Counted from the stretch's first letter, positions 24,768 through 35,400 are shown. The stretch: DNA of 47,035 nucleotides from DAIOGN01 sp036745245 (GCA_036745245.1 DAIOGN010000006.1:1-47035), one strand, 5' to 3'. Notes: generated from the letters alone by a model not told the origin. Numbers and translations: made by a program.

Positions 24768-27182
24768 CTAGTTGCACGCGGCCAAAGGCTCCGGGCCGCC
24801 CTTCAACACGTAGTTAACTAGATAGATGATATCAGTGGCAGTGACCGTACTGCCCGCGTCTGCCATGGCCACGCATTGCGGCACCGGTAACTGCTCGCCC
24901 TTGAAGACATAGTTCACAAGCTGAATGATATCCGCTGTGGTCACAGACCAGGATGCATTCGCATCCCCCGGCCGGTACGTTCGGAAGGTTTCTGCGTTAG
25001 AAGCGGCACTGACCTGATGGTTGTCCCGCCCGGAGACCCTCCACCCGAAGCGACGACCCACTTCGAGGGCCGTGGGTACCACAAAACTCGTATCCTTCAG
25101 ACCAAGGGTATCGAACGTGAACACGAAGAGGCTGTCATTGGCAGTCTCAAAGTCATACCAGACGGTATCCATCGGATCCGGGTCGGCGCTGTGAGACCAC
25201 ACGTAAGCAGGGTGCTGACTGTAGATGATCTGATCGCCGATCGGAGCAATTGGCATCGGTGCGGAGGGCGACTCCTCAATTGAATTGACGTAGAAGGGGG
25301 TCCAGGCGGACCAGTATCCGGTTGTTTCGTAGCCGTCGGTAGCCCGAGCCGTCCAGATGTAGGAGCCGTTCTCCAGAAGGGGGAGGCTTCCGGTCCACCT
25401 TACCGTATCTCCCATAGGGACAGGCGAGGGCGGCACGAGCGTCGATGCATCCACAAGGATTGAGTCATCCTGGATCACGGCCATCTGAACTCGCTGGAGG
25501 TCACCTTCGTTGTCCTGGCCAACGATTACGGATAGCTGGGGAGGATTCTGGTGCGCCTCCCCAAGTGCCAGCTGCATCGGAGGCGACGGCGCAGTGTTCA
25601 TTCGTAACGACATCTCCAGCCAATTCGACCATATCCCGTCGTGGCCGATCCTGACTCGGGACTGGTAGGGAAGTCCATCGATTAGCGGCAGCCCGGAATA
25701 CCCTACTGTTGAATCGCTCGTCGTGATTGCACCTGGTTGCCATTGCTCAGCCATAGCCCAGTTGTTGTCGTAACCCACTTCGATCTGGTATTCGTTCTGT
25801 GCGAAGTCATAGGTCCGTGACCAACCAAAGACGGGCGTGTGGGACACGACGTGATCCGAGATCTCGCCTTCCAGATAGTGGGATGCCAGTACGGGCCCTC
25901 CGCATCCTACGGGTAGAGCTCCCATCAATCCACAGGCCGTGCTCTCAGGCATGCACGGGGATGCGTCCATTAGGTAGTAGTTGCTGGAGTCTGCACTGCA
26001 GAAGAGCGGGTCCTTGGAGATATTGCCATCCACACCCAGAAAGGAAGCAAGTTCACCTGTCCAATCACCAGAGGTGTTGCCGTAAATGTCTGTACACTCG
26101 AAGCTCATGCTGTCAGCCTGGACCAGCATCAAATCGTTGCCGAAACCCGAGGGCTCGTTGCTTGCAATCACACTGCCCACGCACCGAAGCTTACTGCATT
26201 GAATTAGCAAGCCTTCCCCTGCATGATTGCCCACAATGGTAACACCCTCGATCTGCAAGTCGTCTGCCGCAATGAATGGTGCGTCATAGTACCCACCGCT
26301 GCTATTTTGGGCGAACACAGAGTTTCGGATCCGTGCAACACCGCCGAGCGATAGACCGCCGGAGTTTGAGAGAATCGTCACTCGATCAAAGACGACACTG
26401 TCGCTCGCGTTAAAACTCATGTGTGTGCGCCAATCGGAATTGCTTCCAGTCAAACTCGAATTCACGACCGTAATCGTCGTTCCGCTTGCCTCGATGTCCG
26501 AGTGGAATTCGCCTCGATTAGAGATAAACTCGCAGTCAGTCACCTGAAGCTCACCTCCGCCAAATGTGACCGTGGCATCATGATTGGCCGCGTTCGATTC
26601 AAACGAGCATCCTTTTAGTAGAGCGAGCGGGCAATTGATGGCATAGATTCCTCCACCGAAATGCGCATGATTGTCATAGAAAGTACAGTCAATCACATAC
26701 AGTGCACAGTCTTCTGCATAAAGTGCCCCGCCAATCCACTCGCTCCAATTGTGCTCAAATCTACATTCACGAATCGTGGGCGAAGAGCCGTTCAGACAAA
26801 TGACGCTTCCGTAAATGCCATCGCCCAGGGAATCGTAACCCCTCGAATTGCGAATCGTCAGCCCCACTAGTTGGGCTGAGGCATCCTCCTGGCTGTGGAA
26901 CCTGAATGCATGGAGTGTTGGTCCAGAAGACCTATAGCAGTCAATCACACAGTTGCTCGGCCCGTTCTCCGACCTGACAACTATTCTCTTCCCACCAAAG
27001 TCCATGTTGTAGTTGCCCGCGCCGGTGTAGGTGCCGTCGGCAATGAGCACTGTGTCCCCGTCCACGGCTGCATCGATCCCGGCTTGTATCGTGGGTTGGT
27101 CAGAGGGTACGGCGATGGTAGCCGCTCGCGCGCTCAAGTCGAGCACAACAACAAGAAGGCCGGTCGCAGCCAGGAATCTCAT
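24768..27182 (-). CDS. Secreted right-handed beta-helix protein with C-terminal dockerin-like module
   Basis: 804 residues from the ATG at 27180-27182 (a GTG at 27227 adds 15). A signal peptide (MRFLAATGLLVVVLDLSARA) precedes IAVPSDQPTIQAGIDAAVDG, the start typical of pectate-lyase-like parallel beta-helices. PbH1-type repeats run to about residue 400 (FEHNWSEWIGGALYAEDC, FYDNHAHFGGGIYA, FESNAANHDATV). Two fibronectin/Ig-like segments follow, with PVFGWSRTYDFAQNEYQIEV and PAYVWSHSADPDPMDTVWYD. The last 65 residues are dockerin-like: GDANASWSVTTADIIQLVNY then TATDIIYLVNYVLKGG. The second calcium loop is incomplete. It is a clear paralogue of the protein at 29441-31993. A surface or extracellular role is likely; no catalytic residues can be assigned. 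Confidence 0.88.
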   Translation of the reverse strand: MRFLAATGLLVVVLDLSARAATIAVPSDQPTIQAGIDAAVDGDTVLIADGTYTGAGNYNMDFGGKRIVVRSENGPSNCVIDCYRSSGPTLHAFRFHSQEDASAQLVGLTIRNSRGYDSLGDGIYGSVICLNGSSPTIRECRFEHNWSEWIGGALYAEDCALYVIDCTFYDNHAHFGGGIYAINCPLALLKGCSFESNAANHDATVTFGGGELQVTDCEFISNRGEFHSDIEASGTTITVVNSSLTGSNSDWRTHMSFNASDSVVFDRVTILSNSGGLSLGGVARIRNSVFAQNSSGGYYDAPFIAADDLQIEGVTIVGNHAGEGLLIQCSKLRCVGSVIASNEPSGFGNDLMLVQADSMSFECTDIYGNTSGDWTGELASFLGVDGNISKDPLFCSADSSNYYLMDASPCMPESTACGLMGALPVGCGGPVLASHYLEGEISDHVVSHTPVFGWSRTYDFAQNEYQIEVGYDNNWAMAEQWQPGAITTSDSTVGYSGLPLIDGLPYQSRVRIGHDGIWSNWLEMSLRMNTAPSPPMQLALGEAHQNPPQLSVIVGQDNEGDLQRVQMAVIQDDSILVDASTLVPPSPVPMGDTVRWTGSLPLLENGSYIWTARATDGYETTGYWSAWTPFYVNSIEESPSAPMPIAPIGDQIIYSQHPAYVWSHSADPDPMDTVWYDFETANDSLFVFTFDTLGLKDTSFVVPTALEVGRRFGWRVSGRDNHQVSAASNAETFRTYRPGDANASWSVTTADIIQLVNYVFKGEQLPVPQCVAMADAGSTVTATDIIYLVNYVLKGGPEPLAACN

Positions 27183-27541
27183 GAGTTGCTCGCGCGCAAT
27201 CTGCACCGTGATATGCTTCTGCCTCACATATCATTGAGCAGGAAGAAAGATACATTGTCTATGAATCTGACCCAAGGAGCGAACGGAGGCTTCATGCAGC
27301 CCATGCCAAGACCACTACGCTCTCAAGAAAATTAGGCAGAATTGCGGAAAATCGCAAGCGCTTTAGCGTCACTGGATTAAGAGCGCACTTCGATCCGAAT
27401 GCCGAAGACTGCTTGGAAAAGAGTTAATGTAGTGCTATTCTGAAAATCCGTAGTTGAGCTTTTTCTGCAATCCAAGCTGCTCGGCACTACCTTGATTGGC
27501 TACACATGAGTTGAAAACTGGGTCACCACCGGAGGTGTGTC
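27183..27541. other. Divergent intergenic region between a beta-helix gene and the S74 fibre gene
   Basis: This 359-nt stretch is A+T-richer than its surroundings and has no credible ORF. It contains the rightward promoter candidate at 27413-27441. On the minus strand a weaker pair, TTGGGT, 17 nt, TATCTT (about 27250-27280), could serve the beta-helix gene. GGAGGTG at about 27530 is a strong ribosome binding site for the S74 gene. Confidence 0.55.
27413..27441 (+). promoter_or_regulatory. Candidate promoter of the S74 fibre gene
   Basis: TTGGAA at 27413-27418, a 17-nt spacer and TATTCT at 27436-27441, each box matching four of six consensus positions. The leader would be about 93 nt and end with the strong GGAGGTG ribosome binding site 5 nt before the ATG at 27542. 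Confidence 0.4.
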
Positions 27542-29257
27542 ATGCGTGCCGCCATCACACTTGTATTTGTCTCCTTGACAGTGCTGCTATCGGGTACAGC
27601 GGGAGCTGATGTGCCCACTGGAATGAACATTCAGGGTCGCCTCACTCATCCAAACGGCGCCCCGGTCGCAAACCAGGAGCTAGATTTCACATTCAAGATT
27701 TTTGACGCCGCGTCAGGCGGTTCGGAGATCTGGCCCAATGGCCCGGGTGAAGCACAAACCCTTACCACCGAATGGAATGGCCTTTGGACCGCAGAATTGG
27801 GCAGCATGATTCCTCTTACAGGACTCGTATTCCAGGACACTGCGCGTTGGCTTGAGGTGAGCGTAGACAATGGTGTAACGGTCGAAACCCTATCCCGCAT
27901 CCGTCTTCTCAGCGTCCCGTTCAACTTTCAGTCAGCCTCACACTTATGGGTTCTCGATGACTCTATTCTGACTACGGTGGGTCGCTGGGGAATTTCCCGC
28001 GGTGGCTTTGGCAATACAGTTGCGCCCGGCGACAGCACGCACACACACGTGAACTTGGGCGCCTACTCGCACGTCGGATATGACGGTCTGTATAACACGA
28101 TCAGCGGAGGAGATAGCACTTCTAACATTTTTGGCTCGTACAACACTGTATCTGGAGGACATCGTAACCTGATTTTCAAGGGACAAGGCAATACGATATC
28201 CGGTGGGATGTACAACTCGCATGACGAAGCATCGTACGGAGTGATTGGAGGTGGGACCAACAACATAAACCTTGCCGTGTTGGGCGGCGTAATTGGCGGT
28301 GGCGATAGCAATACAATTTCTAAGTACGCGGTTAGAGGCGTTATTGCCGGTGGCCGGTCGAATTGTGTCTGTGGCGATTCGCATCACGGCGCTATTGTAG
28401 GAGGAGAGGACAATACCGTTGGGGAGGATCACGGATTCATTGGCGGCGGCCAAGCCAATCTCGTAGTCAACAACTATGGCACTGTTGCGGGTGGATCAAA
28501 CAACAGTGCGCTTGGTAGTTCTTGCTCGATCGGCGGCGGCAGTAGCAACTCCGCGGGCGGACAGTGGCCAAACATGGCCTCGTTTAGTACGGTGGCGGGC
28601 GGCTCTGGAAATGCCGCATCGGGTGATGCATCTGCCATCGGGGGCGGACAATCCAACATTGCGAGTGGCGAATACTCCACGATTCCAGGCGGACAGGGCA
28701 ATCTGGCAGCGGGCCATTACTCAATGGCGGCCGGGCGTCGCGCGAAGGCTGACAGCGCGGGGTCGTTCGTTTGGGCCGATGCAAGCGGCTTTGACTTTCA
28801 CTGTGACACCGCAAATCAATTTGCGGTCCGTGCGACCGGTGGCGTACGCATCGTTACGGAGATCGACGAAACCGGCACCGCGATGGCTGGAGTTCTGTTG
28901 CCAGCTGGCGCGAGCGATTGGTTGGTCGTATCCGACAGTTCGATGAAGGAAAACCTCATCTCCATCGACGGAGCTGACGTCCTCGAAAAGATTGCTCAGT
29001 TGCCGCTCTGGCAGTGGAACTACAGGACCCAGTCGGCCAGCGTCCAGCATGTCGGACCAACGGCCCAGGACTTTCGTCGCCTGTTCGGGTTAGGTCAGGA
29101 TGAAAAGACAATTTCAAGCATGGATCCTGCTGGGATCGCGCTCGCGGCAATCAAGGAGTTGAATACTCAGAACCAACAACTAATAGAGCAAAATGAGGAG
29201 CTGCTCAAACGGATGGATGCACTAGAGGCCCAATTGAGGCTGCCACAGGCACGCTGA
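27542..29257 (+). CDS. Secreted fibre-like protein with glycine-rich repeats and C-terminal S74 intramolecular chaperone
   Basis: 571 residues. The signal peptide is MRAAITLVFVSLTVLLSGTAGA. Residues about 25-135 form a beta-rich N-terminal domain (MNIQGRLTHPNGAPVANQ, then FTFKIFDA) common in secreted FCB proteins. From about 150 to 400 there are roughly fifteen repeats of the form xxIxGGxxNxx (TISGGDS, TVSGGHRN, TISGGMYNS, VIGGGTNN, TVAGGSNN, AIGGGQSN), resembling trimeric YadA-like head repeats. The C-terminus is a Peptidase_S74 (endosialidase chaperone) domain: SDSSMKENLISI contains the self-cleavage Ser-x4-Lys pair, followed by WNYRTQ, HVGPTAQDF, DPAGIALAAIKELN and a terminal coiled coil (QNQQLIEQNEELLKRMDALE). 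It should trimerise and then release the chaperone. Similar domains occur on phage tail spikes, but no phage genes are near. Confidence 0.9.
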   Translation: MRAAITLVFVSLTVLLSGTAGADVPTGMNIQGRLTHPNGAPVANQELDFTFKIFDAASGGSEIWPNGPGEAQTLTTEWNGLWTAELGSMIPLTGLVFQDTARWLEVSVDNGVTVETLSRIRLLSVPFNFQSASHLWVLDDSILTTVGRWGISRGGFGNTVAPGDSTHTHVNLGAYSHVGYDGLYNTISGGDSTSNIFGSYNTVSGGHRNLIFKGQGNTISGGMYNSHDEASYGVIGGGTNNINLAVLGGVIGGGDSNTISKYAVRGVIAGGRSNCVCGDSHHGAIVGGEDNTVGEDHGFIGGGQANLVVNNYGTVAGGSNNSALGSSCSIGGGSSNSAGGQWPNMASFSTVAGGSGNAASGDASAIGGGQSNIASGEYSTIPGGQGNLAAGHYSMAAGRRAKADSAGSFVWADASGFDFHCDTANQFAVRATGGVRIVTEIDETGTAMAGVLLPAGASDWLVVSDSSMKENLISIDGADVLEKIAQLPLWQWNYRTQSASVQHVGPTAQDFRRLFGLGQDEKTISSMDPAGIALAAIKELNTQNQQLIEQNEELLKRMDALEAQLRLPQAR

Positions 29258-29323
29258 CGGCGATCAACGCTTCGTTCCGGCTTGGCAGTGTGCGTTAGGC
29301 CGACAACGACGCAAGAATAGCGC

Positions 29324-29425
29324 TCACACCCCAAGCGCTTCGCACGCCTCTCAGACCGTGAGCATTCGGCAGCCCGCTGCCTTGCACAGCCAAATGACCT
29401 TCAGTAGATCATGGGGCGCGCTTGG
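29324..29425 (-). pseudogene. Decayed 3' end of a polysaccharide deacetylase gene
   Basis: The minus strand translates as HDLLKVIWLCKAAGCRMLTV, a stop, then EACEALGV and a stop. The intact deacetylase at 35949-36719 ends GDLLKVVRLCKASGCRMLTV SEAYEALGV. The DNA matches closely too, including the stretch just after the stop (GCTCACACCCC). An in-frame TGA replaces the Ser codon and the rest of the gene is missing, replaced by the beta-helix gene whose stop lies at 29441. This is a fragment left by duplication or recombination, not a gene. Confidence 0.85.
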
Positions 29426-29440
29426 CCCGCTCCGAAGTCG

Positions 29441-31993
29441 CTAATTACACGCGGCCAGAGGCTTCGGCCCGCCCTTCAAAACGCAGTTTACCAAATAGAT
29501 GATGTCGGTGGCATTGACCGTTTCACCCTCATTAACCATGGCCACGCATTCGGGCGTACTCAGCGGCACGCCTCTGAACACATAGCTAACCAAAGCGATG
29601 ATGTCCCCGGTGGAAAGATGCCATGTGCTGTCTACGTCACCCGGGACGTAGATCCGCACGGCCATCTCAACAGACTCTGAGGTCAGCCCGTGATTATCCC
29701 GACCGGCGACCCTCCAGTAGTAACGGTGGCTGACTTCCAGGGTACCTGAATCTGAGAAGGTTGTATCCTGAAGCCCGGTCGCATCGAATGCAGACCCGGG
29801 CAACGTGTCGGGGCCCGCGAAGTCGTATTCTACATTGTCCTGGGGATCCGGATCGATGGCACTCAACCAGACAAAACTGGGATGCTGACTGAACACGATC
29901 TGATCCTGAGAGGGAAAAGCGGGTACGGGAGCGGAAGGCGGCTCTTCGAGCGCATTGACGAAAAAGGAACTTGAGGCGGCCCAGTAGGGAGTCGTGTCAA
30001 AGCCGTCGTACGAGCGTGCCAACCAGATGTAGGATCCATTTTCGAGCAGCGAGCTGGTCCCCGTCCAAGTCACCGTGTCACCTGAGGTTGCAGGCGACGC
30101 CGGCAACAGAGGTGACTCGTCTACCGTGATCGAATCGTCCTGAATCACGGCCATCTGAACGAGCTGCAGGTCTCCCTCCGCATCCTCGCCGACGACCAAT
30201 CGAAAGTCCGGAGGATTCACGTTCACCTCATCGAATCCGATGGGCGCAAGCTGCGTGGGCGGCGCGGGATGGCTGTTCCTGCGAAGCGACGTATCTATCC
30301 AGTTTGACCAGAACGAGCCGTCCCCGATCCGGACTCTCGAATAGTAAGTCTCTCCTTCCGCAAGGGGAGGTCCTGAGTAGACCACAAAGGAGTCGCTGCC
30401 GGTGAGTACGCCGGGCTGCCACAGCTCTGCACTGGTCCAATCGGAGTCGAGACCCATTTCGATTTCGAACACGGCCTGTGGCGCGATGACATTACGCGAC
30501 CACGCGAGAGTTGGAGTTTCAGACACCACATGATCCATGGTCTCGCCTGGGATCCAGTGCGAGAACAGTGCCTCACCATCACACCCCACGCCGAGGGCAC
30601 CCATCAGCCCACAGCCCGACACTTCCGGCCGGCAGGGCGAAGTGTACTTGAGATGATAGTCTTCCGCAGAAGGGTCGCAGAATCGGGGCGACTCCCAGAG
30701 ATTGTCGCTCACCCCAAGAAGGCCGACAAGATCGAACACCCAGTCGCCGCTGCTGTTGCCGTATATGCAGGTGCAGTCGACCGCGGCCGGGCCCTCAACC
30801 AGCGTTGAATCGCCATCGTGTCCCGACCAGAACTCGTTCCCCGCCACGATGCAGTTGCTCAGTGCCACGTCACTCGCCTGCACCATCGGCCCGCGGGTAA
30901 CATTTCCGCTCACTGTGCATCCTGCGAGGTCAACCGTTCCGGCCGCGAGGAGACTGGTGTTTCCCTCCGATCCCATGACGCTGTTCCGGAGGAGGACGGA
31001 ATTGCTCACCAGCGCGCTTCCGGCAAAGCTCAATAGGGTGAACCGGCCCGTATTTGCCCGGCAGGTCGAGTACTCCATGGCGACCTCGTTCGACCCGAGG
31101 TTCAAAAGCCCGCCAGCATCCGACCTGTTGTCCACGAATTCACAATTCAGGATCACCACATCTGAGGTCTGGCTAACCTGCAGCTGATTGAGGTCAGATG
31201 ACGTTTCCTCAATCAGGGCCGTCAGTCTTGCGGCCGATGAAGTGGCATCGGCTATTGAACTAAGTCTCGAGGGGAATGTGCTGGTCATCAGGAGTGCAGA
31301 GGCACCTTCTCCCCGATTCGCCACGAATTGACAGTCGATGAGCTGAAGCGAATCCCCATGAAACGCCACCGCGCCGCCGTTGTTTGCCGCATTGGATTCG
31401 AAGCTGCAGGCTCTGATCACAGCCCCTGGGCTGAACATGTAGAAGACACCGCCCCCCTGGGAGAAGGCGTCGTTGTCGACGAAATTGCACTCTTCGACAA
31501 TCGGAGCCGCGCCATCAACGAACAGGGCGCCTCCGACGGCCTCGGTGATGTTGTTCTCGAAGTGACACTGGCGAATCCTGGGCGCCGAATTGAATCGGCA
31601 CAAGATCGCGCCACCCACCCTGTCCGAGTACTCCACGTCGAGACCGGTGCCGTTAATGATCGTGACCCCTACCAGCTGCGAAGTTGAATCTTCACCACTC
31701 TGGAAGATGAAGCCCCGTCTGTGAACCCACACCGAGTCGGAACAATCGATGACACACGAGTCGGGGCCCTCTTCCGACATGACCACGATGCGGCGACCAG
31801 CGAAATCTATGTTGTAATTGCCTGCACCGGTGTACACGCCGTCCGACAGAAACACCGTGTCTCCGGGTGAAGTGGAGTTAATGCCGGCTTGAATCGTCGG
31901 CTGGTCGCCCGGAACATAGATGGAATTGCCCCTGGCCTCCGGCGCTGCGATCGCAAGTACGGCGATCCACGCGAATACTTCCTTGTATCGCAT
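29441..31993 (-). CDS. Secreted right-handed beta-helix protein with C-terminal dockerin-like module (paralogue)
   Basis: 850 residues from the ATG at 31991-31993 (the frame is open 13 codons further). A signal peptide (MRYKEVFAWIAVLAIAAPEARG) precedes YVPGDQPTIQAGIN. The plan matches the protein at 24768-27182: VYTGAGNYNIDFAGRRIVV, PbH1 repeats with FENNITEAVGGALFVDG and FESNAANNGGAVAFHGD, two Ig-like segments (PTLAWSRNVIAPQAVFEIEM; PSFVWLSAIDPDPQDNVEYD) and a dockerin-like end (VDSTWHLSTGDIIALVSYVF, ATDIIYLVNCVLKGG, closing PLAACN as in the paralogue). It has an additional Ser/Thr-rich insert (SSIADATSSAARLTALI) about residue 265. The two paralogues flank the S74 gene. Extracellular; binding or structural role inferred. 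Confidence 0.88.
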   Translation of the reverse strand: MRYKEVFAWIAVLAIAAPEARGNSIYVPGDQPTIQAGINSTSPGDTVFLSDGVYTGAGNYNIDFAGRRIVVMSEEGPDSCVIDCSDSVWVHRRGFIFQSGEDSTSQLVGVTIINGTGLDVEYSDRVGGAILCRFNSAPRIRQCHFENNITEAVGGALFVDGAAPIVEECNFVDNDAFSQGGGVFYMFSPGAVIRACSFESNAANNGGAVAFHGDSLQLIDCQFVANRGEGASALLMTSTFPSRLSSIADATSSAARLTALIEETSSDLNQLQVSQTSDVVILNCEFVDNRSDAGGLLNLGSNEVAMEYSTCRANTGRFTLLSFAGSALVSNSVLLRNSVMGSEGNTSLLAAGTVDLAGCTVSGNVTRGPMVQASDVALSNCIVAGNEFWSGHDGDSTLVEGPAAVDCTCIYGNSSGDWVFDLVGLLGVSDNLWESPRFCDPSAEDYHLKYTSPCRPEVSGCGLMGALGVGCDGEALFSHWIPGETMDHVVSETPTLAWSRNVIAPQAVFEIEMGLDSDWTSAELWQPGVLTGSDSFVVYSGPPLAEGETYYSRVRIGDGSFWSNWIDTSLRRNSHPAPPTQLAPIGFDEVNVNPPDFRLVVGEDAEGDLQLVQMAVIQDDSITVDESPLLPASPATSGDTVTWTGTSSLLENGSYIWLARSYDGFDTTPYWAASSSFFVNALEEPPSAPVPAFPSQDQIVFSQHPSFVWLSAIDPDPQDNVEYDFAGPDTLPGSAFDATGLQDTTFSDSGTLEVSHRYYWRVAGRDNHGLTSESVEMAVRIYVPGDVDSTWHLSTGDIIALVSYVFRGVPLSTPECVAMVNEGETVNATDIIYLVNCVLKGGPKPLAACN

Positions 31994-32432
31994 TTGTCGC
32001 CCCCGAAAGGAGAATAGAGCAGCGGTCAGCATAGGACCTGAACCGCAACCGACTGGAGAGTAGTTTGACTCTGGGAGACGTAGGGCAACGCAGCATCAGC
32101 GACTGACGCAGCAATCCTTGCCACGGGTATTGCAACTTCCATGCTCTTGTAGTGCATACAACGCCTGCAAACGCCGATCGACAGGTCGGAGCCAAGTCAT
32201 GACTCAGCCAACACTTACCAACGGACGGTGGGTGCGTCCGACGTACTCTATTCTAGCAAGCCTTGGGCCGAAGCCGGAGCTGATTGAGCCCAGGCACCCG
32301 CCCTGCCGGCTGGCTGCGAAGTCCGTTGGATCAAACCTCGGATTTTCCCCACCCAATGGAGCTGAGTTTGCTATCCTTAGGCACTGATCGCCGGGGACCC
32401 CTCCGCACTTGGAAAACGGCAACACCTCTCAT
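31994..32432. other. Divergent intergenic region before the SBBP/TSP3 gene
   Basis: These 439 nt separate two divergent secreted-protein genes. No ORF with protein-like composition and no strong promoter pair or terminator is visible. GGGGG about 6 nt before the beta-helix ATG at 31993 may act as its ribosome binding site. The SBBP gene ATG at 32433 has no visible Shine-Dalgarno. Confidence 0.5.
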
Positions 32433-35400
32433 ATGCGTATTAACCTCCACGCAATTCTGGCATGGGTCTGTCTGCTTCCTGGGAGTGTTCTGGGAAGTGA
32501 CCGGGGTGCATTGGTTTCGCCGGTTGATCCTGATGGTGCCAGGGAACTCACGTCATCCGTGAGCCGGCAACCCCTGCGCTTCCAGCAAAACCTGGGTCAA
32601 TGGCCTGACAGCATTCTCTTCAAAGCCGATGCCGCCGGGTCCACTCTGTGGATCACGCAAACGGGCTTTACCTATCAATTCACTCGAAACGTCGACCCGC
32701 AGGAGTCGCCGCAAGGAGTCGAACCCACTGGCCCGCTCTCGTTCAAGACTGAGCAACTCTATGTTCAGGCGGTCTTCGCGGGTGGGCGGCGCATGGTCGG
32801 GGCCGTGGGGCAGGATGAACTGGCGTACAAGTGCAACTACCTCCTGGGGAACGATCCGGCGCAATGGCGCACGGATGTGCCAAGTTTCAACTCGATACTG
32901 GTCAGAGAAGCCTACCCGGGCATCGATATCAGGTTCACCGGCGACGCGAACCGGCAGGTTCAATGCGAATTCGTGGTGGCGCCAGGTGCTAAGGTGGACC
33001 AGATCGAAATGACCTACGTTGGAGTCGACCGGACGTCGGTGGATGCCGAGGGTCGGCTGATCCTGGACACGAAATGGGGTCGTCTCTCCGGAGTCCTGGA
33101 CGCCCGCCAACGCGCCTCGAACACAGCATCGCCCAGATGGCAGTCTCGTGCCGGAGATGCGTTTGGAGTGGAGAGTGCCACAGAACAGTTGAACTCGTTT
33201 CAGTCACTGTCCGTCGGCTTGTCTTTCAGCACGTACCTCGGCGGAACCGACGTGGATGAGGGTCGGGCCATCGTTCACGACGAATCCGGCAACGTCTACG
33301 TCACGGGAACCACCTATTCGGCCGCGTTCCCGGTCCAAGACCCCTATCAAACCAAACAAGCCTCGGCCGATGTATTTGTGACCAAACTGTCCAACACAGG
33401 CAATGCCTTGTTGTACAGTACATTCATAGGCGGAAACGATGACGACTACGGGTCGAGCCTCGCACTGGACTCAAGCGGAAACGTCTATGTCACGGGAGCG
33501 ACCTACTCTACAAACTTCCCCACCCTGAACCCGTATCAGACGGACCAGGGCGATCTCGATTTGTTCGTAGTCAAGCTGTTGGCGGCAGGCAACAACATCG
33601 GCCTGGGTACGTACCTTGGCGGCAGCGGCTCAGACTATGCACATTCCATCGCCGTGGACGGCGATGGCAGCGCGTTTGTGACAGGCTACACGTTCTCCGA
33701 GGACTTTCCGACCGAAGGCCCCATCCAGACCAATCAGGGCGGCATCGACGCCTTCATCGCTAAACTCACCCCTTCAGGCAGCGGTCTGGTCTACAGCACC
33801 TATCTTGGCGGAAGTGCCGATGACTACGGCAGAGCGGTTGCGCTGAATGACAGCGGCTATGCGTATCTGACGGGCACATCGTTCTCGTCGGACTTCCCCA
33901 CGCAGGATCCGTATCTAACGGCGCAAGGCGGATCCGACGTCTTCCTGGCCATCCTGACCCCTTCAGGCGACAGTCTCGAATACAGCACGCACCTCGGAGG
34001 GAGCGACGATGACTACCCGCGCGGCCTCGCTCTGGATCACTCGGGCTGTGTTTACCTCACGGGGGCTACACAATCCGATGACTTTCCTATCCTGAATCCC
34101 TATCAAACGGACCCGCCAGGCGACGATGCCTTTGTAACCAAGTTCGTGAGCAGTGGGGCCAGTCTGGCCTACAGCACTTACCTGGGTGGCAACGCTTTTG
34201 AAATCGGGTGGAGTATCGACGTGGATGACAGTGGCCACGCCTATGTCACGGGCCTCACACAGTCGTCTGATTTCCCAACACAGGACGAATACCAGACCGA
34301 CCAGCCGGGTGACGATGCTTTTGTAAGCAAGCTGTCAAGCGATGGTGGCAGCCTGGTGTACAGCACGATCCTGGGTGGGAGCGGTAGCGATATCGGCTAT
34401 GGTATTTCCGTGGACGCGCGCGGCAGTGCCTATGTGACGGGCACCGCCGAAGCCGACTTTCCAACGCTCAATCCCTTCCAGACCGCTCAAGCTGGACGCG
34501 ACGTCTTTGTCACGAAGCTCACTCCATTCCCGGACACCGATGACGACGGCGTCGATGACCAATTCGACAATTGCCCGCTGGTGTCCAACCCGGGTCAGGA
34601 GAACAGCGACTCCGACTTCGACGCCATGGGGGATGCCTGCGATATCTGCACAGGAGGGGACGATGCGCTGGATGCAGACGGAGATTCGATCCCGGACTTC
34701 TGCGATGCGTGTCCGGGCTTCGATGATGCTCTCGACGCCGATGCGGACACCGTTCCCGATGGATGCGATACGTGTCCTGCGGACACTCTGAACGACGTTG
34801 ACGGAGACGGGGTCTGCGGAAGTGTCGACAATTGCCCGGCGGTGGCGAATGCCGACCAATTGAATTACGACGGCGACTCAGAAGGCGATGCCTGTGACAC
34901 GGACGACGATGACGATGGCATTCTCGATGCCTCCGACAACTGCCCGTTCGTGGCCAATGCCGACCAGTTGGACAACGATGGGGACTCCGAAGGCGATGCC
35001 TGTGACCCCGACGATGACAACGACACGATTCCGGACTCCAGTGACAATTGCCTGTTTGCGGCGAATGCAAACCAGATGGACTACGACGGCGACTCCGCAG
35101 GAGACGCCTGTGATTCCGACGACGATAACGACGAGGTTCCGGACAGCACCGACAACTGCCCTCTGGGGGCTAACGCAGACCAGCTGGACAACGACGGTGA
35201 CCTGGCGGGTGACGCCTGCGATCCCGACGATGACAACGATACCGTTCCAGACACCACCGACAACTGCCCTGTTCTGGCCAATGCGGACCAGGCGGACAAC
35301 GACGGTGATCTGGCGGGTGACGCCTGCGACCCCGACGATGACAACGATACCGTTCCAGACACCACCGACAACTGCCCGCTGGTGATGGGAAGCCAGACGA

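Noticed and set aside
27542..29257. S74 protein as evidence of a prophage
   Set aside because: No capsid, portal, terminase, integrase or lysis gene is nearby, and the protein has a signal peptide.
29411..29680. Rightward open frame antisense to the dockerin end
   Set aside because: It lies on the complementary strand of a well-supported gene and has no family features.
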